NCBI GenBank assembly: GCA_007128515.1
Contig: SKXI01000216.1
Coordinates: forward strand, 1 to 7,447
Direction: 5' to 3'
DNA length: 7,447 nt
Source: Halococcaceae archaeon
GTDB lineage: Archaea; Halobacteriota; Halobacteria; Halobacteriales; Halalkalicoccaceae
Part shown: one piece after another, positions 5,610-7,447 of the stretch
Numbering within the stretch: position 1 is the stretch's first letter
Layout of the letters: each line of letters starts with the position of its first letter
Translations under genes and position numbers: made by a program
The notes under the pieces: model-generated
What the model saw: only the letters and a program-made list of their open reading frames with translations
Databases searched by the model: none
Told to the model about the DNA's origin: nothing

Positions 5610-7447
5610 GTGGCCCAGACGAACGGGTACCTGCAGTTCTTCCCGTACGACAGCCCCTACGAGAACCAGCGCGAGGCGATGGACCGCATCGCGAACGCGC
5701 TCGCACGCGGCCAGAACGTGCTGTTCGAGGGCGCCTGCGGGACGGGGAAGACGCTCTCGGCGCTGGTCCCCGCGCTCAGCCACGCCAGAGAACACGACAA
5801 GACGGTCGTCATCACGACGAGCGTCCACCAGCAGACCCGACAGTTCATCGCCGAGGCACGGGCGATCACCCGCGAGGAGCCGATCCGGGCGGTCGTCTTC
5901 CGGGGGAAGTCCTCGATGTGTCACATCGACGTCGGCTACGAGGAGTGTCAGGTCCTCCGGGACAACACCCGGGAGGTCGTCGAGGTCGAGCGCGATCTGG
6001 CGCAACTCGAGCGGCGGGAACGGGACCTGCTCGCGGACGCACAGGGTGGGAACGGCGAGGCCGCGGAGGCGCGCGCGGCCGTGATGGACGAACTCGAGAC
6101 CGTCGAGGAGCGGCTCTCGGATCTCGAGGAGACGAACACCTGCGAGCAGTATTACAGGAACCTCTCGACCGATACGGAAGGGTTCTACCGCTGGCTGTTC
6201 GAGGACGTCCGGACGCCCGACGAGATCTACGACTACGCCGACGAGCGCACGCTCTGTGGCTACGAACTCCTCAAAGAGGGGATGGAGGGCGTCGACCTCG
6301 TCGTCTGTAACTACCATCACCTCCTCGATCCGGGGATCCGAGAGCAGTTCTTCCGCTGGCTCGGTCGCGATCCGAGCGACGTGATCTGCGTCTTCGACGA
6401 GGCACACAACGTCGAGGACGCCGCGAGGGAGCACGCGACCATCACGCTCACGGAGACGACGCTCGACAGCGCGCTCGACGAACTCGCGGAGTGCGACGAC
6501 TCGCGTGCCGAACACGCACGGGCGACCCTCGTCGCCTTCCGCCGGGCGCTCGAGACCGTCTACGAGGAGTCCTTTTCGTTCGGCGAACGCGAGGCGGTCG
6601 GCGAGAACTGGCGTGACGTGCCGATCGAGAACGAGGCGTCGAGAGACGACCTGACGATCGAGTTCCTCGGCGAGTACACTGGTCGGGGGATCGACCGCGA
6701 CCTCGACGCGGCGCTCGCGCTCGGCCGGGACCTCGATCGACGGTACGAAGAGGCGTACAAGTCGGGCCAGGCGGCGACCAGGAAGGAGTGCCAGACGCTC
6801 ACCGCGGCGGCGTTCGTCGAGCGCTGGCTGGAGGAGGGGACCGAACCCGACCGGTATCCCGTCGTCTCGGTCCGGCGCGACGGCGGATCCGATGAGGTCT
6901 ACGGCCGAGCGGAGCTCTACACCTGCATCCCCAGGGCCGTCGCGGGAGAGCTCTTCTCCGAGGTGTACGCGAGCGTGCTGATGAGCGCGACCGTCAGGCC
7001 GTTCGACGTCTTCGCGGACGTCCTCGGACTGGAAGAGCCGGTGACGATGGCCTACGGGATGACGTTCCCCGAAGGGCGCAGACGCACGTTCGCGGTGGAC
7101 GTCCCGCCGCTCTTCTCGAGCGACCGCGAGGACAGGGAGGTCCAGCGGACAGTGAGTACGGTCATCGAGGACGCCATCCGGATGACCCCGGGCAACACCC
7201 TGCTCTTCTTCCCGAGCTACCGCGAGGCGGAACGCTACCACGACCTGGTCTCGAGCGAGGTCGACGCCGACTGCCGCCTCGACCGGCCCGGGATCCGCGC
7301 CGAGGAGCTACGGCAGGAGTTCACCAGTTCGGGGAACGCTGCGCTCTTTACCTCGCTGTGGGGGACGCTCACCGAGGGTGTGAGCTTCGACGGCGACGAC
7401 GCCCGGACGGTCTGCGTGATCGGGGTGCCGTATCCGCACCTCGACGA
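5610..7447 (+). CDS. XPD/Rad3-like superfamily 2 DNA helicase with Fe-S domain (3' end outside window)
   Basis: The first 612 codons of an ATP-dependent 5'-3' type helicase of the XPD/Rad3/DinG group are present. The frame is open to the window end. An FFPYDSPYENQREAM stretch (10-24) resembles the Q-motif region. Walker A is GACGTGKT (41-48). Walker B is DEAH (263-266), and MSAT (458-461) is motif III. LLFFPSYREAERY (531-543) opens the second motor domain, and GTLTEGVSF (585-593) is the motif V region. Motif VI should lie beyond the edge. Four cysteines between Walker A and DEAH (104, 113, 178, 216) fit an iron-sulphur cluster. The last lies in CGYELLKEGMEGVDLVVCNY, as in archaeal XPD. A charged helical hairpin (117-176) separates Cys113 and Cys178. 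The start is a GTG 26 nt after a TATA-like box. Haloarchaea carry more than one Rad3-like helicase, so repair versus other nucleic-acid work is not assigned. About 100 residues are probably missing. Confidence 0.9.
   Translation, partial: MAQTNGYLQFFPYDSPYENQREAMDRIANALARGQNVLFEGACGTGKTLSALVPALSHAREHDKTVVITTSVHQQTRQFIAEARAITREEPIRAVVFRGKSSMCHIDVGYEECQVLRDNTREVVEVERDLAQLERRERDLLADAQGGNGEAAEARAAVMDELETVEERLSDLEETNTCEQYYRNLSTDTEGFYRWLFEDVRTPDEIYDYADERTLCGYELLKEGMEGVDLVVCNYHHLLDPGIREQFFRWLGRDPSDVICVFDEAHNVEDAAREHATITLTETTLDSALDELAECDDSRAEHARATLVAFRRALETVYEESFSFGEREAVGENWRDVPIENEASRDDLTIEFLGEYTGRGIDRDLDAALALGRDLDRRYEEAYKSGQAATRKECQTLTAAAFVERWLEEGTEPDRYPVVSVRRDGGSDEVYGRAELYTCIPRAVAGELFSEVYASVLMSATVRPFDVFADVLGLEEPVTMAYGMTFPEGRRRTFAVDVPPLFSSDREDREVQRTVSTVIEDAIRMTPGNTLLFFPSYREAERYHDLVSSEVDADCRLDRPGIRAEELRQEFTSSGNAALFTSLWGTLTEGVSFDGDDARTVCVIGVPYPHLD

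Noticed and set aside
4971..7241. A 756-codon open frame on the minus strand, antisense to the helicase and regulator
   Set aside because: It mirrors the codon pattern of two well-supported plus-strand genes in GC-rich DNA. Its product has no recognisable domain and runs across the helicase promoter and the regulator stop. It is a shadow frame.

Overview
The window looks like chromosomal DNA of a halophilic archaeon (Halobacteria). It is GC-rich, with G or C at most third codon positions. The proteins are rich in Asp and Glu, TATA elements sit about 26 nt before several start codons (leaderless genes), and the tetranucleotide CTAG is almost absent. The gene families also fit: an M29 aminopeptidase, a MATE exporter, a PLP-dependent threonine aldolase, a DUF2267-type protein, a membrane-tethered winged-helix regulator and an XPD/Rad3-like helicase. 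I see no rRNA, tRNA, CRISPR array, transposase or other mobile element.

Layout. Positions 1-80 are a short non-coding edge. The M29 aminopeptidase (81-1166, minus) and the MATE transporter (1385-2917, plus) diverge from a 218-nt intergenic region. That region holds a 9-bp perfect inverted repeat, a TATA-like box and a strong Shine-Dalgarno for the transporter. A low-specificity threonine aldolase (3038-4054, plus) follows with its own promoter. It converges on a 41-codon gene (4084-4209, minus) for a tiny single-span membrane protein, and a long imperfect inverted repeat covers both stop codons. The tiny gene diverges from a 140-aa DUF2267-like protein (4302-4724, plus). Next come a 250-aa winged-helix protein with two membrane segments and a highly acidic loop (4779-5531, plus) and the first 612 codons of an iron-sulphur helicase (5610 to the window end, plus).

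How the genes work together. Most genes have their own promoter and 54-120 nt gaps, so this is mainly a row of single-gene units, not an operon. The aminopeptidase and threonine aldolase fit amino-acid salvage, the MATE protein fits drug or metabolite export, and the helicase fits nucleic-acid repair or processing, but nothing in the sequence ties them into one pathway. The least understood stretch is 4084-5531: a tiny membrane protein, a DUF2267-like protein and a membrane-anchored regulator side by side. A shared envelope or stress role is only a guess. I found no convincing evidence of a wholly new multi-gene system.
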